Of a stretch of DNA of 64,000 nucleotides, positions 38,057-50,266 are shown piece by piece; position 1 is the first letter of the stretch, and each line of letters starts with the position of its first letter. The DNA comes from Climacium dendroides (lineage: Eukaryota; Streptophyta; Bryopsida; Hypnales; Climaciaceae). The position numbers and the translations under genes were made by a program. Below the pieces are notes generated by a model. That model worked only from the letters and a program-made list of their open reading frames with translations, made no database searches and was not told the DNA's origin. The stretch spans positions 16,868,047 through 16,932,046 of the forward strand of contig OX467087.1 in NCBI GenBank assembly GCA_950106755.1. The letters run 5' to 3'.

Positions 38057-38338
38057 CTACATCACAAAGTTTAAACTCTACAGTTTGTCAAGAGTTATCA
38101 TGTGGTTATCATTGTTTCATAGGTTCACACATTAATTACAATTTATTGCATTATTTCAATGCATTACTTCGTATCATTATCGCATTGTTACAATGCATTA
38201 CTTGCAACTACATTGTAACGATGCAAAGTAATGCATCATAATGATGCGATAAATTGTAATTAACATGCAAATCCATGAAATAATGATAACCACATGATAA
38301 CTGTTAACAAACCATAGGGTCTAAATTTTGTGATGTAG
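38057..38338. mobile_element. Fold-back MITE, copy 1
   Basis: The element is almost entirely palindromic: CTACATCACAAA at the left end and TTTGTGATGTAG at the right, with arms of about 85 bp (sharing 'gttatcatgtggttatcatt' as inverted copies) and a centre rich in 'aatgcatta'. A shorter relative is at 43056-43263. It is non-coding; RNA from it would form a long hairpin. Confidence 0.7.
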
Positions 38339-38650
38339 TAGTTGAAATGTCTATGTTTAATTTAGTATCAGACATCAATTTTTCATTTTCGCATGAAATA
38401 AGGTGCCATTAGTTGCATAAAAAATGTCTTAGAATGTTGAATTTTTGTTAGCATCAACAAAGACATTTTATATATAATACATGGTTCTATTCTCATTGTT
38501 ATGTTCAAATGTAAATCTCAATGAACTGAACAATTGAAAGATGGAAAGAAGGCATGTTTTTCATACAATTCGGACTTAAAAAGCTTGAAAAGCCATATGG
38601 AATATGTCAAAATATAGGAATTGTAAGCAAACTAGAACTTCAAACTTCAT

Positions 38651-39720
38651 TTAACCTATAAAGAATCAAGTAGCATTTGGGGGCAACATAGCATTTTCAG
38701 TCACCCATTTACAAACAAAATTTCCATCTTTTTTCTTTGAAATTTTCATACAACATGTGGTCAAGGAGAAGCTTTAAAGTGAAAAAAAATTGATAATCAT
38801 TAGATGATTTCTGGAGGGTTGGAAGGGCCATTTTAGGCCTATTTCCAACATTAGTCTCCTCCACAGTTCTGGCAAACGGCTATTCAAAAAAAATTAAATT
38901 AAATTAAATTCTTGAAATGAAGAAAAAAGTTGAAAAAAAAAATTATTTTTATTGAACATGGCAATCGTTGTGCCAAGTCAGGTGTTGTCACAGCCCTTTG
39001 TAGGACAGTTCTCCCAGTTTGAGAATTCTCGAGAACTCACAACTCTCCAGAGGGTTGAAAACTCATCTAATGTTTTCATTGTATAGTTCAAAAGTTATTG
39101 TATGATATGTAGTTTCTTTTGTAGCCTAAACAACTCAAAAAAAATTGAGAAATAAAATTTTGAAATTAGTTTTCTAGATTTATATATAAATGTAAAGCTT
39201 TGAATCATTCCATTTTGATTAATGAGATGAAAGTTATGAGGAGTTTTAGTTTGTGTGTAGTTATAGAATCTCTACTCTCTAAAATAAACTTTGAAGTCCT
39301 TTATTTGATTCAATTAATAATTTAGTAATTTAAAGCATTCTCTACTTCTTTCTACTTGCTATTTTTTTCAAGCATGAATATGAAATATTTTTTGTTGAAA
39401 TTTTTTATATCTATTTCTAAATTATTTTTTGAACATATTATAGAAAATTGCAAGTTGTAGGTTCTACATATTTATGGATAAAAAGTTTGAAAGATGAAAT
39501 CTAATTCTAATAATTTGGGAAGAGTTGAAAATACCTTTTTTTGAAATCCAAGCATTAAATGATCTTGCAATTGGTAAGGTTTCTTATTTTGAAATTTTAG
39601 GAGGGTGTACACTAAAAAGTTAACTAAAGGATTCTATGGTTGGATTTGTTAGCCTTGCTTTAGAGACTATTATTTTGAAGCAGTTTTATGCTTCTAAATA
39701 TGAAAGAACTTTAGGGTTAA
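38651..39720. mobile_element. TTAA-bounded element, subfamily 1, with nested MITE
   Basis: The left end is TTAACCTATAAAGAATC and the right end CTTTAGGGTTAA. It aligns with 999-1951 on both sides of a 275-bp insertion (38798-39072). Without the insertion it would be close to 800 bp. It is non-coding. Confidence 0.55.
38798..39072. mobile_element. MITE, CATTAGATG-end family, nested copy
   Basis: CATTAGATGA at the left and TCATCTAATG at the right form an inverted repeat. The interior has the family's gttctcccag/gagaact hairpin-like block. It interrupts a TTAA element whose intact relatives at 999 and 52609 show the empty site, which fixes both ends. Confidence 0.65.
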
Positions 39721-39978
39721 GCATACTAGTTCAATTTTTTCTTAAACTTTCAAATAAGAAAATGTGGATTTATGTCTCCTTTCAAATTCAAAAATCAGTT
39801 TGTGATTTGCATTATTTATTCAAAAATAATCGACAAAGCTTAGAGAAAGAATGAACATGAACTTCTATGCCCTCTCTTACTTTGTCTATAACTTTCTAAT
39901 GAAAGCTTCAAATCACAAAAAAAATGGAGCTCAAAGTTAACTTGAATTCCTACATTTCTTAGTTGAACAAATTTTGAA

Positions 39979-40017
<39 letters not shown>

Positions 40018-40031
40018 GTTATTATTATTAT
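39979..40031. repeat. (ATT)n microsatellite
   Basis: About 17 ATT units with one interruption (GTT). Confidence 0.9.
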
Positions 40032-41310
40032 AAAATGAGGTTCAAAATTCTACTAAGTTCTAAGTTCTTGCATTGTTTGTAAAGTAGTAGAAGCTTTGCC
40101 CTCGCTCCAAATTATCCCATGTTCTTTGTATGCTTGCAATGTATGTAGTTGGAGACATTATTTCCATTGTGTTTAACATAAGCATGTTGTGTGCAAAACT
40201 ATATGTTAGAGTTTTATTTGGCATCCATTTGTAATATCAAAGAAGATTAAGACTAATATGTCATGTCTTCAATGATGATTTTTGTTATGAAAAACAAATA
40301 TGTTATCTCTAATGAGTTTAATATAGAAATAATGCAATTTCATACACTTTTGAAGTTAGATTTGTACTAGGACAAGAAATGCATTATTAAGTTGTTATAC
40401 CTAGTATTTATAACCTGTGAAAATTAATTTTTCAAAAAAATAAATTTTGTATATGTAAAAGAAAGAACAAATTAAATAATTATTCGGCACATAATGTTGA
40501 ATCTACCTTTTTTTAGGTACAGTAGTCTCAAAGGCTTATTGGAAATGTTGACAGAGGTGATTTACATTCCGAAGAACAATTTGTATTCAATGTGTCAGAT
40601 TTTAAAGTTTTAAGAATTTACGAGGTGTCAAAAATAGGTGTGATTGTTATAACTCCCTAGTGCTTGCATAGCCCCAAACATGCACTTGCATGTCTAGGAG
40701 TTAAAATAAATGAATGAGGCTTCAAAGAGGGTACTAGATTGCATGAAAGCATACACCCACATTTTTTGATAAAGCAAAATTACATTTTGTGGTTACTAAA
40801 CTTGACTAAAATCTTCCAAAATTCACTTTTTTATTTTCAGCTCAAGCATTTAGGGCTTAAAAAAATGACCAAATGTATTAAAAGTTGGTGCTTGTCATCT
40901 TCTAATAATGAAGTTTTTATATTCATAGAGTTATAATATGTGGTTTATAGGAAGTACAAGACTTAAAGATTTTCAAAAAGTCAATATTTGAATACTTCAA
41001 CTATTTAGGAATACAACTCTATGAAGAATCTTACACATTTTTATTTGAGTAGAGTTTCTTGCAACTAGATGCTTATTTTGTTGCACACTCACACCATGTT
41101 TTGCCATAGTGTTTGATAAAAGTTTGAAATATAGTTTTGGGAAATTCCAATCATATGGACTACAAACATGTATTGTTATATCTTACTTGTTTCTATTTGG
41201 ATAGAGTTACTTGCAATTAGTCATTTGCTTTGTTGCACCATATTTCTACAGTGGTCAAAAAAAGCTTTGAAACACAGCTTTCAAAAATTTCAATCGGTGA
41301 GGATTACTGA
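40032..41310. other. AT-rich intergenic DNA, no gene
   Basis: Near 41040-41290 two diverged units of about 150 bp ('gtagagtttcttgcaactag' and 'atagagttacttgcaattag') lie in tandem. No gene is supported. Confidence 0.4.
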
Positions 41311-41492
41311 CACTAGAGGAAATCTGATTTATTTTAGCTAATGTTTTTTGTTAAATCTAACACAATTGTGTTGAAAATAATGTTGTTTTATAAAATTGTA
41401 AATAAAATAATGACAAAAAGCATTATTTCCAACATAGTTGTGTTAGATTTAACAAAAAACATCAACTATAATAAAGCAAATTTCTTTTAGTG
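41311..41492. mobile_element. CACTA-type MITE with target duplication
   Basis: The left end is CACTAGAGGAAATCTG; the reverse complement of the right end is CACTAAAAGAAATTTG. Inverted arms of about 55 bp both include 'gttaaatctaacac'. The element is 182 bp and is flanked by TGA on both sides (41308-41310 and 41493-41495). CACTA ends with a 3-bp duplication identify the CACTA (CMC/EnSpm) superfamily. It is non-coding. Confidence 0.8.
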
Positions 41493-41495
41493 TGA

Positions 41496-42719
41496 CAATG
41501 TATTGAAGATTAAACATTTTCTATTTTTTTAGTAATTTTTGAAAAACACTTGCAATATTGTTGGTAGCTTGAATAGTAGACAAGATGGATCACACCTTGG
41601 TGAGTGTCCAAAAAGCAATGTAAAAACATCAATACTTTTTTCTAACAGAACAAGAGGGAATTTCTTAATTAGGCAAACATTCAACACTAGCCATGTTTTT
41701 TTGTAAATTGAGTTTGTAAAAAGGTTTTGACCATAGCTATCTTAATTTTATTCCAAAGTAAACCAAATAACTATATTTAAATGCATCCAAATTAGCAATT
41801 GAGTATTACTCCTATTATTGGTTGCCTAATTTTTATTTTAAAGACTTATGAGGAGGTTGGAACCAAAATAGGTTTAGAGTTCATTTGAATTATGAGCAAT
41901 ATGGTCCAACCTAAAATACAATCAATAAATGTATAAACAAATGAAAATTATGCATATTAGTGGATAGATCATCTATTAGCTAGGTGAAAATTTTGTAATT
42001 TTTGATTGCATGCATTCTCCTCCAAAGTGGAAGATTAACATGAATACTCTACACAAAAAAGAATTCTTCTACCTACATTTTTTCACATATGAATTGTCAT
42101 TTTTTTTTGCACAATTGCTAAAAATACAAGTCCAATTGCACATATAATTATGTATAATTTTTTGCAATGGATTAGCTAAACTTACCATTACATAGTTGAA
42201 GATCTCTATCAAGAAAGTTGCCTTTCAACTTAGAACTCTTATGAGCTATAATTTTTTAGCATAGTGACGATTGTAAAAGGTTTTTAACTTATCTATCTAT
42301 TTACTTATCTATGCCTTAAATTAGGTTTTCTATTTTGTTTTGTATAATATATTGAGATCTAACTAACTAGAATTTTTTTAAATTAAAAAATTGAAACAAA
42401 TTATATTTTATTATAGAAAAACATAACTTTCACGTTGCATGTCCAAATGCTATGAAACAAAGACCTTGGCCTCCTTTGTGTATATAGTTTTCTATTCATA
42501 CCCAAAACACAACCTCTCATACTATGGTGTGAAAGTTATTCGATTTCAAAGATTTAATGGATTAAAAAAACAAAAAAATATTTTTGTTGTAGTGTTTGTT
42601 GAAAGTTATGTATTTTTTAAATTTATTAAATTTAAAATTTAAAAATCAAATTAAATTATTTTTAATTATACTGTGGTAACAACATAGGGTATGCTAGTGT
42701 ATACCTTAATTAAATTTAG
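41496..42719. other. AT-rich intergenic DNA, no gene
   Basis: No supported gene, RNA gene or shared repeat was seen. Confidence 0.4.
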
Positions 42720-43450
42720 ATTGTTTGTTTTGTTTGATATTTTGAGATCTAAGAAACCTATGAGACATGTGGCAAAAATTTTGGTACCTTTGGAAAGTTC
42801 TTTGCAAGGAGCTTGGCAAGGAGGGGTGCATGGACTTTGGTTTATGGTGTCTAGACCTACAATGTGAAAGTTATTGAATTTCAAAGTTCTTATGAATTCA
42901 AAAATTGATTTAAATTATCTTTTACTTTTTCATGCATAGAGCTTTTTATTTGAGCCAACTTTGTGGCATGTGGACTTATAGTGTGAAACTTATGAAATTT
43001 TAAATTAAAATATTTAATTTAATTATCTTTTATTTTGGAAAAACCATAACTTTTACATCATCACAAAGGTTAGACCCTACATTTTGTCAAGAGTTATCAT
43101 GTGGTTATCGTTGTTTCATGAGCTTGCACGTTAATTACAGTTATTATTACGATGCATTATAATGTCAGGAGTTATCAAGTTGCAAGTAATGCATTGTAAC
43201 AATGAAGTAACGATGCAAAGTAATGCATTGTATAAACCATAGGGTTTAAACTTTGTGATGATGGCATATCCAAACGCCACAAAACAAAACCCTCGCACTC
43301 CTTTGTGCATAAAGCTCTCTATTTGTACCAAGAACATGCCTTCTCACACTATTGTATGAAAGTTATTGAATTTCAAAGTTTTAATGAATTAGAAAATTAG
43401 AAATTATCTTTACATTAGTTTTGGCTTTGGCAATGGCACAAGGCACACTA
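42720..43450. repeat. GAGATCTC repeat copies 2 and 3 flanking a fold-back MITE
   Basis: Diverged copies of the repeat at 28930-29170 lie at about 42720-42900 and 43260-43450 (shared: 'gtgaaagttattgaatttca', 'caatggcacaaggca'). Between them sits the fold-back MITE at 43056-43263. Confidence 0.45.
43056..43263. mobile_element. Fold-back MITE, copy 2
   Basis: This copy is shorter than 38057-38338. It starts CATCATCACAAAG and ends CTTTGTGATGATG, sharing 'agttatcatgtggttatc' and 'gatgcaaagtaatgcat' with copy 1. Its right arm has lost the segment complementary to much of the left arm. Confidence 0.6.
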
Positions 43451-44099
43451 GTCCAAGGCAAACAAGTGTAGAATGTTGAAAAATTAGTGTGGGGCAAACT
43501 AATTTCACTATTTAGTGTAGTGATGATGGCGAGAGAGGATTCAGGATGTCAAATGGTAGCCTGTATGCCTGGTGGCCTATGCTGCCTTGCTGAGCTTGCC
43601 AGGAGACAGGAAGAGAGACGGGGAAAGGGCTAGAAGGTGAACAAGGTGCCCATGTGAGGAGCAAAGGTAAATGTACCCATACTTGATCACTTAAAGGGAT
43701 TTTGCAGTAGTTTAAAGTGTGACAAGCTTTTCCCATGTAGAAAGATAGGAAATATGGGGATTGCAATTTTTTTGTAATTTTATGGCCGAAATTGAAATTA
43801 TTATGGATTTTGGCAGCTCAAAAGTGCTTTGAGTCCATAGCCAATGTTTAGGGTCTTCCAGTTCCAATCATTGAAGAACTGCTTTCCACTCACTACTTCC
43901 TTCTTTGTTGCTTACTACTTTGGGATATGTGTCATGATCTTATTAGTCCCAACCTTGAAAAAGAAATAAAAACACATTCCAAGCTTGGGTTGGAAATTTG
44001 ATCCAATGTCAGTTGGAAACAATACTCCCTACAGATTGGATATGGATTGTGGTTGACAATAGATACAACTGCCTTAGCAATGGCCGCGCTGGGTGTGTA
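43451..44099. other. Intergenic DNA, no gene
   Basis: The stretch 43520-43680 is GC-richer than its surroundings (ggagacaggaagagagacgg region), but no gene or known repeat is visible. Confidence 0.35.
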
Positions 44100-45340
44100 G
44101 GTTGGGAATGTATTTTTTAAAATTCTAAAATTCTAAAATCCTAAACTGTAACTATAATTTGTATGATTGAGTAACTATAGAAAAATGATAACTTTGACCC
44201 CCCTCCCCCAAGCTAGTTTGGGACCTTGGAGTTTAATTTGGATTTGGCCCTAAAAAATCCAAGATGGCTTGGGTTTGTCTTGGGTTAATCCTAGAGTATC
44301 ATCAAAATGTTCTATGGTCATCTTAGGCCAAGCTTCAAAAAACCCTAAGATGTCTCTAGCCTCTAGGTTGTCTTGGGCCAAATCCAAATATCATGATGTA
44401 ATTAGTGTATTCTTTGAACTTATTACTAAGAATTTCTTTTATTGAAAAAGCTCATAAGTGGTGAATTTTAAGCTTTCAAGATGCTCCTTCAAAGAATCAC
44501 AAAATTATAATTTTAGCAATTTTGAAAAAATTAAATCAAAATAAAAAATAGATTATTAGAACTATATTTTTTTAGTTAAAAACAAAAGCATTTAAAATTA
44601 AAAAAACTATGTGAAAATTGAGGTTTGACTTTTCAAATACACCTTGGACTTGCCATGTCCTTGAAGGGTTAAAAGTTCAAATATAATATTACAATATTGG
44701 TGATAGCTATGGTATAATTTCATGTATAGATACAATTTACAATTTCAAAATTTGGAACTCCTATTTACAAATTAATTCTAAAATATCCCTTTTTATTATA
44801 TTTAATTTTAATTCTTTACAAATTATCAAAAACAAAGAAACTTTATTGCCTTACAAACCAAACCACAAGCTAGTCCAAATTTCCATTGTTGTGAATATAT
44901 ATTATAGAATGCAACTCAAAAAATATTTGCTAGTGATGTTCAAACCAAACTTTAAGTTGTAAAATAGTTTTCATAAGTTATATATATTCAATTCATTATA
45001 CTACTACATGTGTTAAAATTATCAATAACTAATTTGAATCAAAATTAATAATTCCTTTTGAAATAATTTATAAATTGAAATATTTATAAATTTTATATAA
45101 ATTTTGTCCTTTGCCCGGTCCTTTGAATTAAAAAATCTAAGCTATGAGTATGGTACTTTAAAAATAATTATTTAACAGACCTATCCAAGTCAATTTGTAA
45201 GGTCATTATTCAAAAAAGTTATTTTTTGAGGTCAAACACACTTGTATCCTTTGTCCAAAATTTGTGAAAATCTGTACCTTTCTTAGATGTCACTTTTGTA
45301 ATTTAAACCAAGCAATTTGAAAACATGGAGAGGACACTCC
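44100..45340. repeat. Dispersed repeat family R, copy 3
   Basis: It matches 17781-19110 from 'actataatttgtatgatt' to 'ggtgatagctatggta' and beyond, in the same orientation. The left part of the family ('gattggttttccatac') is missing here. It is non-coding. Confidence 0.5.
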
Positions 45341-46008
45341 CTGTGTTTTAGAAACCTACATGCGGCGGAAAATGTAATACATGTAATACATCCTAAAATT
45401 TAATTTTTTTCTCAAAAAAAAAATTATGAATAGATTGTGCTACTTTAAAAGTTTATGTTTTGAATTATTGATATTTTTTATACTAATAGTAATTAGTTGT
45501 AAATTTTTAAAGAAAAAAGATACATTGTAAAGCTGAAAATAACTTTCACACCTCTATATTATATAAGAAAAAAAATTTGAAAAATGAAAAAAATATTCTA
45601 TAGAATAGCTTTCTATTGAAAGTTTATTTTGGTTGAATATTGATGCAATAGTCATCATCATGTGATCTCTATAAATATTTTAGTTGAAAACCATGCCATT
45701 TTAGTTCATTTTTCAACCTTTTCTAGACAACATATCTTATGTTATTTGGAATTGAAATTTTTGTCAATAGAAACCTTTAGTCATTGTTAAACAAAGCTCA
45801 AAATTTTAGGATGAAATTATAGTTTATTCCAAAGTAAATAGGGGGGCAAAAAATCACTTCGCCGCACGTGGGTACCCTGAATGTAATGAGAGTGTCCTCC
45901 CCAGGTCTGAAAATGGCACATAGAATACCACCATTTTAACAAAATTCCTCATCTACTGAGTTACATTATATAAAATCCCACTTAAAATGATATTTAAAAA
46001 TACAAACA
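45341..46008. other. AT-rich intergenic DNA, no gene
   Basis: No feature was recognised except AT-rich sequence. Confidence 0.35.
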
Positions 46009-46756
46009 TTAACCCTTAAAAGATGAACCCATGACCACTAATTTCAAGCCTCAATGGCCATCACTTAGTTTGCTACCATTTTGCAATTGGATATATATAT
46101 GAAAAAAATTTATATTTATTTTTCAAAGATGAAATTATATGTTTTCTTTATTTTACAAATTCTTTAGATTTTTTTTTAAAGAAAATTGGGGCTTCTTGGA
46201 CTTTTTGAAGATAAAGTGAAAAAAATCATGTTGAATAGGAAATTCTTTCAAAAAATGAAAAAATTTAACCATGTGTGTATATTATAGTGATGAACATCAT
46301 GGTGTAAATTGAATTTTTGTATCATACTAAAATTAAAATTCAATAGACATTGATAATACATCCAAAGTTCAAATTTCAATAAAATATTCAATATCAAGAA
46401 TTTTTACAAAATTCAAATTGGAGTAGAAACTAGAGTAAATGACCTTCATTTTGTTAGTTGGGCTCAAACTCAAAAAGTATCATTTTTGTGGGGAAATTTC
46501 AGAGTTAAAGTAAGGAACAACAACTTTTCCAAATACACTAAATTAGCATACTTTTGTGATCCGTTTCTTTTACTAATTTCTCATTTATGTGAAGACAAAC
46601 ATCGGCAAGACTATAAACTCAATTGTATACTCTTCATAAGCCACCATGAAAGGTTGAGAAGAAATAAGTAGATGAGAAAATGCTTCTAATCTCTATACAT
46701 ATCACTCATTGTCATCCAAAATGCACGAAATGGCTTTGGTAGCGTTACAAGGTTAA
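46009..46756 (-). mobile_element. TTAA-bounded element, subfamily 4, inverted copy
   Basis: This copy is the reverse complement of the type at 32568 and 56099, and more diverged. The left end is TTAACCCTTAAAAGATG and the right end CAAGGTTAA. It keeps the middle segment that 32568-33228 lacks, showing that the latter carries the deletion. Confidence 0.55.
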
Positions 46757-47692
46757 AACCAATGGACAAGACTAAGGTAGTATGGCCTTAAAGCGCCCAT
46801 CTTCTTCATGTAGGTAGCTGTAGAATGGATGCTAGGTGATCTTTGAATGGACTTATGGACCTCTCTGGTCTGTTAATGAATTCAAGAAAAATTATTTTTT
46901 TTATTGTAAGAGCCAATCGTTGTCTTTGTTTTTTTGTACATTTCTTTATAAGTCACAAGGGGACGGATTTTGGGACACCTATGGTCACAAATAGGTGTCT
47001 ATGACCTGAATCTTTGAAAATTCATAAGTAATTCAAAAATACTTGGAAAAATACGAAACTACTTGTGTTGTGTTCCACATCTATTTTTCTTTCTCTAAAA
47101 AAATGAGCTAAAATCATTTTGTCCATCAAAACCTGTGAAAAAGGCGAATCAGACATTAAAGGGTTGCTTTAAGGGCATACTACCTTAAGTGTCTGCTAAC
47201 TTAGGAACCTCCCCCTTTTCTGCCCCTCGTCTAAGGAATATTGGAAAATTTTAAAAGCATGATAAAATTTTAAAAGCATGATAAAAAAATTTTAAAAAAT
47301 AATCCTCCGTGATCAAGTTGTTTCATCGACTCCAAAGGATCACGACTCCAAAGGATCACTTTTGACACTCTTGGTACCTTTTGCACCTCATATCGACAGT
47401 TTTAGGTTGATTTCATTCGAAGAAGAAACTCCTTTGATAGCTAGTCATTTGGCCTCCAACAAGACTGTCTCGTAGTTGGTTCTCTGGAGAATTTCGGTTT
47501 TGCAGGATAATTAATAGATGTGCTATAGGTGTGTGTGACCAAAAAGTATCTGTCGTTGTGAGAACAGAGTAGCTTTGAATCAAGAGTATGGTGACTCTTT
47601 AACTGATGTACGGGTGTTCAAAGTGGTACTAGAGTTTTTGCATCGCGCGTACGTGTGTGGGTAGTCTGCGCCGCTGTACACTTTTGGATAAT
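46757..47692. other. Intergenic DNA, no gene
   Basis: A block near 47336-47395 (gatcacgactccaaaggatc; cttggtaccttttgcacctc) recurs at 48736-48780 in the same orientation, bracketing about 1.4 kb. From 47390 the sequence is richer in GC. Confidence 0.4.
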
Positions 47693-48043
47693 TTACATCG
47701 TTTTTTCTATCGTTTCAGCAGTTTCACTAACAGTTAGAAGGCTTTGTTTAGGCAGGACTTCAGGTACGATCGATCGAAATCCCGGGCAGAGGATGGATGA
47801 TTGATGGATGGGTGCTTTGCTATGAAGGCTGCCCTTTCTGGAGACTCTGAGCGATCGAGCTCCGCGCGCTCGAGTCTTAACGATTTGAGAGTTTGAGAGT
47901 TTAAGATCGAGTTTGAGATCGAGTTTGAGGATTGGAGGGTCCACTGAGTGTACATTCATGTCGCGTTTGTACATCTGGTAACACGTCATGGCATAGTTGT
48001 ATACATCTGCCTTCTCTTTGGATAGGGCGATTTCTAAGTTCAC
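47693..48043 (-). other. Open frame of 116 codons, doubtful gene
   Basis: A minus-strand open frame lies in a GC-richer patch between the two direct repeats. It begins MNLEIALSKEKADVYNY and has a KLDLKLDLKL repeat caused by a tandem 11-12-bp DNA repeat. No domain is recognised. It may be a captured gene piece or chance. Confidence 0.15.
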
Positions 48044-48869
48044 AGAGACGGCAGATGTATCTAGCTATAACGTGGAAAAGGATGTGATAGCTAGTACGGA
48101 ATCTCATTCAAGAGATCGATCGATCCAGCCATTTGTCCGGGGTTGAAAGAATCGATTATGCTTACCCTTTGGGCAGTTTGAATTTTGTAAATTGAACAAG
48201 TATGTGGTTCTATATGAAAGAATCTCTTACAATTGATCACTGGCTAGCTTGTGGGTTCATCATCTTTGTTTACTGATGACCATATTTGTTATAATGAGAC
48301 TTTTCACATATTTTGAGATAAAATGTTAGATATTATAAATTCATTAATAAAAATAATAATTGAAATCAAGAATAAATAATGATTAAATAGTAAATCTAAA
48401 ATAAAATTTTAAAGTTGGTGTTGTTATTTATTTATAAAAAATATCAATAAAGAGATAAAGCAGTTTATTTTTGAATTGAAGATAAAAATGAGACTAGAAA
48501 AAATCTCAATATAACCAAATCATCCTCAGAAGAGCTGATTGCCTTTTGGGGAAGCTAAACTCCTTTGAAACAATATTTAGTATGAAGAAAAAATGAAATT
48601 GGCGTCTATCCCAAATGGTTTCGTATTTTTTGGACCTTCATGGAATTAGTTACGAATTTTTTGAGGTTGGACTCAGTTGCTCACTGAAAAAAAGCGGTGA
48701 CCTTCTCAAAGGAATTTTTGAAAGTTGAAAGCAGTGATCACGACTCCAAAGGATCACTCTTGGTACCTTTTGCACCTCCTGAAATGTACCTCTTTGTTAG
48801 TTGGTAGGTTCACTTTCGGTACATAGGAGCAAAATGTACACCCGTGTTAGTTGTCGGTCGCTCCTCGGT
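48044..48869. other. AT-rich DNA with dispersed block, no gene
   Basis: The block at about 48590-48800 matches 15610-15780 and 34530-34740. It contains the second copy of the direct repeat seen at 47336. Confidence 0.4.
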
Positions 48870-48914
48870 ATGGCCGCAGCGGAATCGGAGAGGAGGGCCG
48901 GCGGATACAATCAG
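48870..48914 (+). CDS. Candidate short 5' exon of CGHC-family copy C
   Basis: ATG at 48870 opens 15 codons (MAAAESERRAGGYN...) before CAG|gtacac at 48915. The aligned stretch in copy D (63188-63268) also ends in CAG|gtacac in the same phase. Conservation of the donor is the main support. Whether it joins the later exons is unknown. Confidence 0.25.
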
Positions 48915-49457
48915 GTACACTGAATCTATGGGGTTCTATTAGGAAACATCTATTAGTTCTCGGTCTGCTAGCTGGTAGCTTGTCAGTGGAAATCCGTTTG
49001 CTTCCGATTTCGATTTTCCTGCAAATCAACATTCAACTCCTCCAGATATATAAATTACAATTCATTAGTCATCTCATTTTTCCCCCTTAAAGTACGCGAT
49101 CGGTGTGAGCCCTTTCGGGAACTAGATAATCGCAATCGAGATCGCAATCAACTCTCTCCATTTTAATGAACATAATTCGTGGAAAGAAGCCCTAAATCAG
49201 ATTCAGAACATACACGTTTTTTCCTTCTGCAGTAAGGTGTTGAAGCTGGGTATTAGGAAAGCCACTGATTCGGGTCGCAAAATGCAAAAATCGAAACGCA
49301 ACTTTTGTTTGAGGTGGGTTAGGCTTGTTGCAAGGACTTGGTACTAACTAACTGCTGCTTCTAATCTCGGAATCGCTGGTGTTTGTGTCTCTTTTCAATA
49401 ATCCAGTAATCCACCAAATACAGTTGATATCAAGCTAGCACAGCCGCAGCAGAGCAG

Positions 49458-50172
49458 ATGGCTCCAGAGACCAGGGCGAAGAGCGCAGAAGCGGGCGCAA
49501 AGGACCCCAATCCAAAGCAGACGATCGAGCCCAAGTTATATATCAATACGCGTGAAACTGATTCCAAAAACACCAAACGATGCGGTCATTGCGGTGCTTC
49601 TATATCTGTGAGCTAGAGGTAGGCCAGTTAACCAGGTTACGTTGTCCTGGCTCATTTCTTTTCTCGTTTCAACCGGGGGTTTGCACCTTCTACTGTAGAG
49701 GATAATATCCACTACTGCAGAGCGCAAAACCCCTGTTGATAATCTAGTGAGAGTTCTACTTGCCTACGGTCGATACAACAATACTTTTAGAAATCAAACC
49801 ACCAAGTGTATGAGAAACATGAGAATTTGTACGTTCTAAGCTATTCTCCTATGTAAGTCAATTCTAATTTAATATAAATGGGCGGTCTCCCAAGACTTTG
49901 TCTCTCTTTTCAGAACACTCCGCATGAAATGTATTTCTGTGCCTATCCTATGTCCAATTTAACGAAATTGACTCGCGATCCTGTTATTACAACTCATGAA
50001 ACTCAAGTGTAGAATTTGTTGTGCCGAATGCAACCAGATCAGAGGACACGGAAACCACGTTACAAGACACCGCAAATGCTGCTGCGAATGTTTCTGCTGA
50101 GCTACCCGAATCTATTCAACCAGCTTACTCCCGGGAGTCCGCCGCTGTGCTGCCGGAGTGGAACGGAAGAAG
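49458..50172 (+). pseudogene. CGHC-family copy C, probably broken
   Basis: Exon 1 starts at ATG 49458 and encodes a start like that of copy A, with TKRCGHCGAS. An insertion then gives an in-frame TAG at 49614-49616 before the gag|gtaggc donor. An earlier donor (tct|gtgagc) would be in the wrong phase for exon 2. Exon 2 (50038-50172) is stop-free, 15 bases shorter than copy B, and ends in VLPEWNGRR before gtaaga. Several changes in exon 2 are silent (for example in PEWN). Confidence 0.4.
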
Positions 50173-50266
50173 GTAAGACTTTCAGGAACGCAGTATGTGA
50201 ATGAGGCTCACAACGTATAATTTACCGTCGATTCAATTCAATCCGTCCTGTGAATTCACTGATTCT

